Source of the DNA: Skeletonema tropicum
Taxonomy: Eukaryota; Bacillariophyta; Thalassiosirophyceae; Thalassiosirales; Thalassiosiraceae
DNA length: 64,000 nucleotides
Assembly: GCA_037178625.1 (NCBI GenBank)
Contig: CM074137.1
Span: 62,001-126,000 of the forward strand
Direction: 5' to 3'
Shown here: positions 63,289-64,000 of the stretch, piece after piece
Layout: every line of letters begins with the position of its first letter
Position numbering within the stretch: position 1 is the first letter of the stretch
Notes under the pieces: generated by a model
The model's database searches: none
Told to the model about the DNA's origin: nothing
What the model saw: only the letters and a program-made list of their open reading frames with translations
Position numbers and translations under genes: made by a program

Positions 63289-64000
63289 ATGAGCGCAGCT
63301 GTAGTAGCGAGCGATAAGATGATGCAGACGGGTGATGTTGTAGAAGACATGATGTGTTGTGCAAACTGCGGCGCCGCAGCAGGTGATGATACCAAATTGA
63401 AAAAATGCAACGGCTGCTACCTCGTGAAATACTGCGGCGTTGACTGTCAGAGAGAGCATCGTCCACAGCACAAAGAAGCGTGCAAAAAAAGGGCGGCCGA
63501 GTTACGTGACGAGTTGTTATTCAGACAACCCGAGAGCAGTCATCATGGAGACTGTCCGATCTGCTGCTTACCACTCTCACTAGACCCAAAACAATCTATT
63601 ATGATGCCATGCTGCAGCAAACTCATCTGTGATGGCTGTGATTGCGCCGACAAGCAACGAGAGCTTGAGCGAATTCTTAGAGAGAGGAACAGTCAAAACA
63701 AAGGATTGAATAATTTGCAACGCACATGTCTATTCTGTCGTAGTCTCGTACCAGGTGGCCCTGAAGATTGCATGAATCACTTGATGAAAAGAGTGAAGGC
63801 GAATGACTCATTTGCAATGTGCCAATTGGGAGGATTGTTGCAAGCCCGGGGGGACTACAAAAACGCAGTCAACTATTGGACAAAGTCAGCCGGTTTGGAC
63901 AATATCACTGCACATCATTATCTATCACTTATGTATCAATTGGGACACGGTGTGGAGAAGAATAAGAAAAAGGAACTTCATCATATGCAGGAAGCTGCTA
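63289..64000 (+). CDS. MYND finger + C8 finger + Sel1-repeat protein, 3' end beyond the window
   Basis: The frame is open from ATG at 63289 to the last base (about 237 codons), with the same domain order as the intact paralogue. The MYND finger reads CANCGAAAGDDTKLKKCNGC ... YCGVDCQREH, and the C8 finger CPICC, PCCSKLICDGC, CLFC with a longer loop (RILRERNSQNKGLNN). The first Sel1 repeats (YKNAVNYWTKSAGLDNITAH, GVEKNKKKELHHMQEAA) follow. No stop or frameshift is seen in the visible part. The conserved SKEDFA...LRAHQAAV tail would lie beyond the edge. The finger–Sel1 linker that is broken in sister genes is intact here. Confidence 0.9.
   Translation, partial: MSAAVVASDKMMQTGDVVEDMMCCANCGAAAGDDTKLKKCNGCYLVKYCGVDCQREHRPQHKEACKKRAAELRDELLFRQPESSHHGDCPICCLPLSLDPKQSIMMPCCSKLICDGCDCADKQRELERILRERNSQNKGLNNLQRTCLFCRSLVPGGPEDCMNHLMKRVKANDSFAMCQLGGLLQARGDYKNAVNYWTKSAGLDNITAHHYLSLMYQLGHGVEKNKKKELHHMQEAA

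Overview
The window is eukaryotic nuclear DNA and most likely comes from a diatom, probably a centric Thalassiosirales-type genome. This is inferred from gene content, with no database search. The signs are short GT-AG introns (75-232 bp), genes scattered on both strands, many poly-Q/N/S and acidic tracts, and several copies of a MYND finger + Cys finger + Sel1-repeat protein, an architecture I associate with large families in these algae. No operons, rRNA genes, functional tRNAs or CRISPR arrays were seen. There is one 500-base assembly gap (3708-4207).

Layout. 1-6.3 kb is gene-poor and repeat-rich: a cluster of ATTCTGAT-like motifs, an unrecognised ORF beside the gap, an 88-bp palindrome and a decayed Sel1 gene. 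6.3-7.4 kb holds a two-exon secretory LicD/fukutin-like gene (-). 7.5-15.2 kb is non-coding, with diverged segmental repeats and the first copy of a tRNA-derived SINE with perfect target-site duplications. 15.2-16.7 kb is a multi-pass metallophosphoesterase (+). 16.75-19.3 kb is a two-exon RING-CH + MYND + transmembrane protein (-), probably a membrane E3 ubiquitin ligase. From about 18.46 to 29.8 kb the 5' part of that gene is repeated in tandem three more times. The junctions lie in its polyglutamine codon tract, and the last copy carries a 1,528-bp TIR transposon. 30.2-39.3 kb carries two inverted paralogues of an NTF2/SnoaL-like protein, with a second SINE, a broken MYND/Sel1 gene, an (alpha/alpha)-barrel-like protein and a small secreted protein between them. 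39.4-44 kb holds copies of a small fold-back element and a three-exon secreted protein whose two introns resemble each other. 44.0-53.2 kb is a five-exon, about 2,956-residue BEACH-WD40 giant protein (+). 53.3-56.2 kb has two broken MYND/Sel1 genes. 56.3-61.0 kb is a nested transposon-like complex. 61.8-64 kb has an intact MYND/Sel1 gene (-) divergent from another (+) that runs off the end.

Themes. Six members of the MYND/Cys-finger/Sel1 family are present and four are broken, so the family appears to be in rapid birth-and-death turnover. The mobile DNA is mostly short and non-autonomous: a SINE, fold-back MITEs, a TIR element with a visible empty site, and a Mutator-like or hAT-like composite. 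The most unusual structure is the array of truncated RING-CH gene 5' ends. I found no convincing wholly new multigene system; the novelty lies in the repeat families and in the array.
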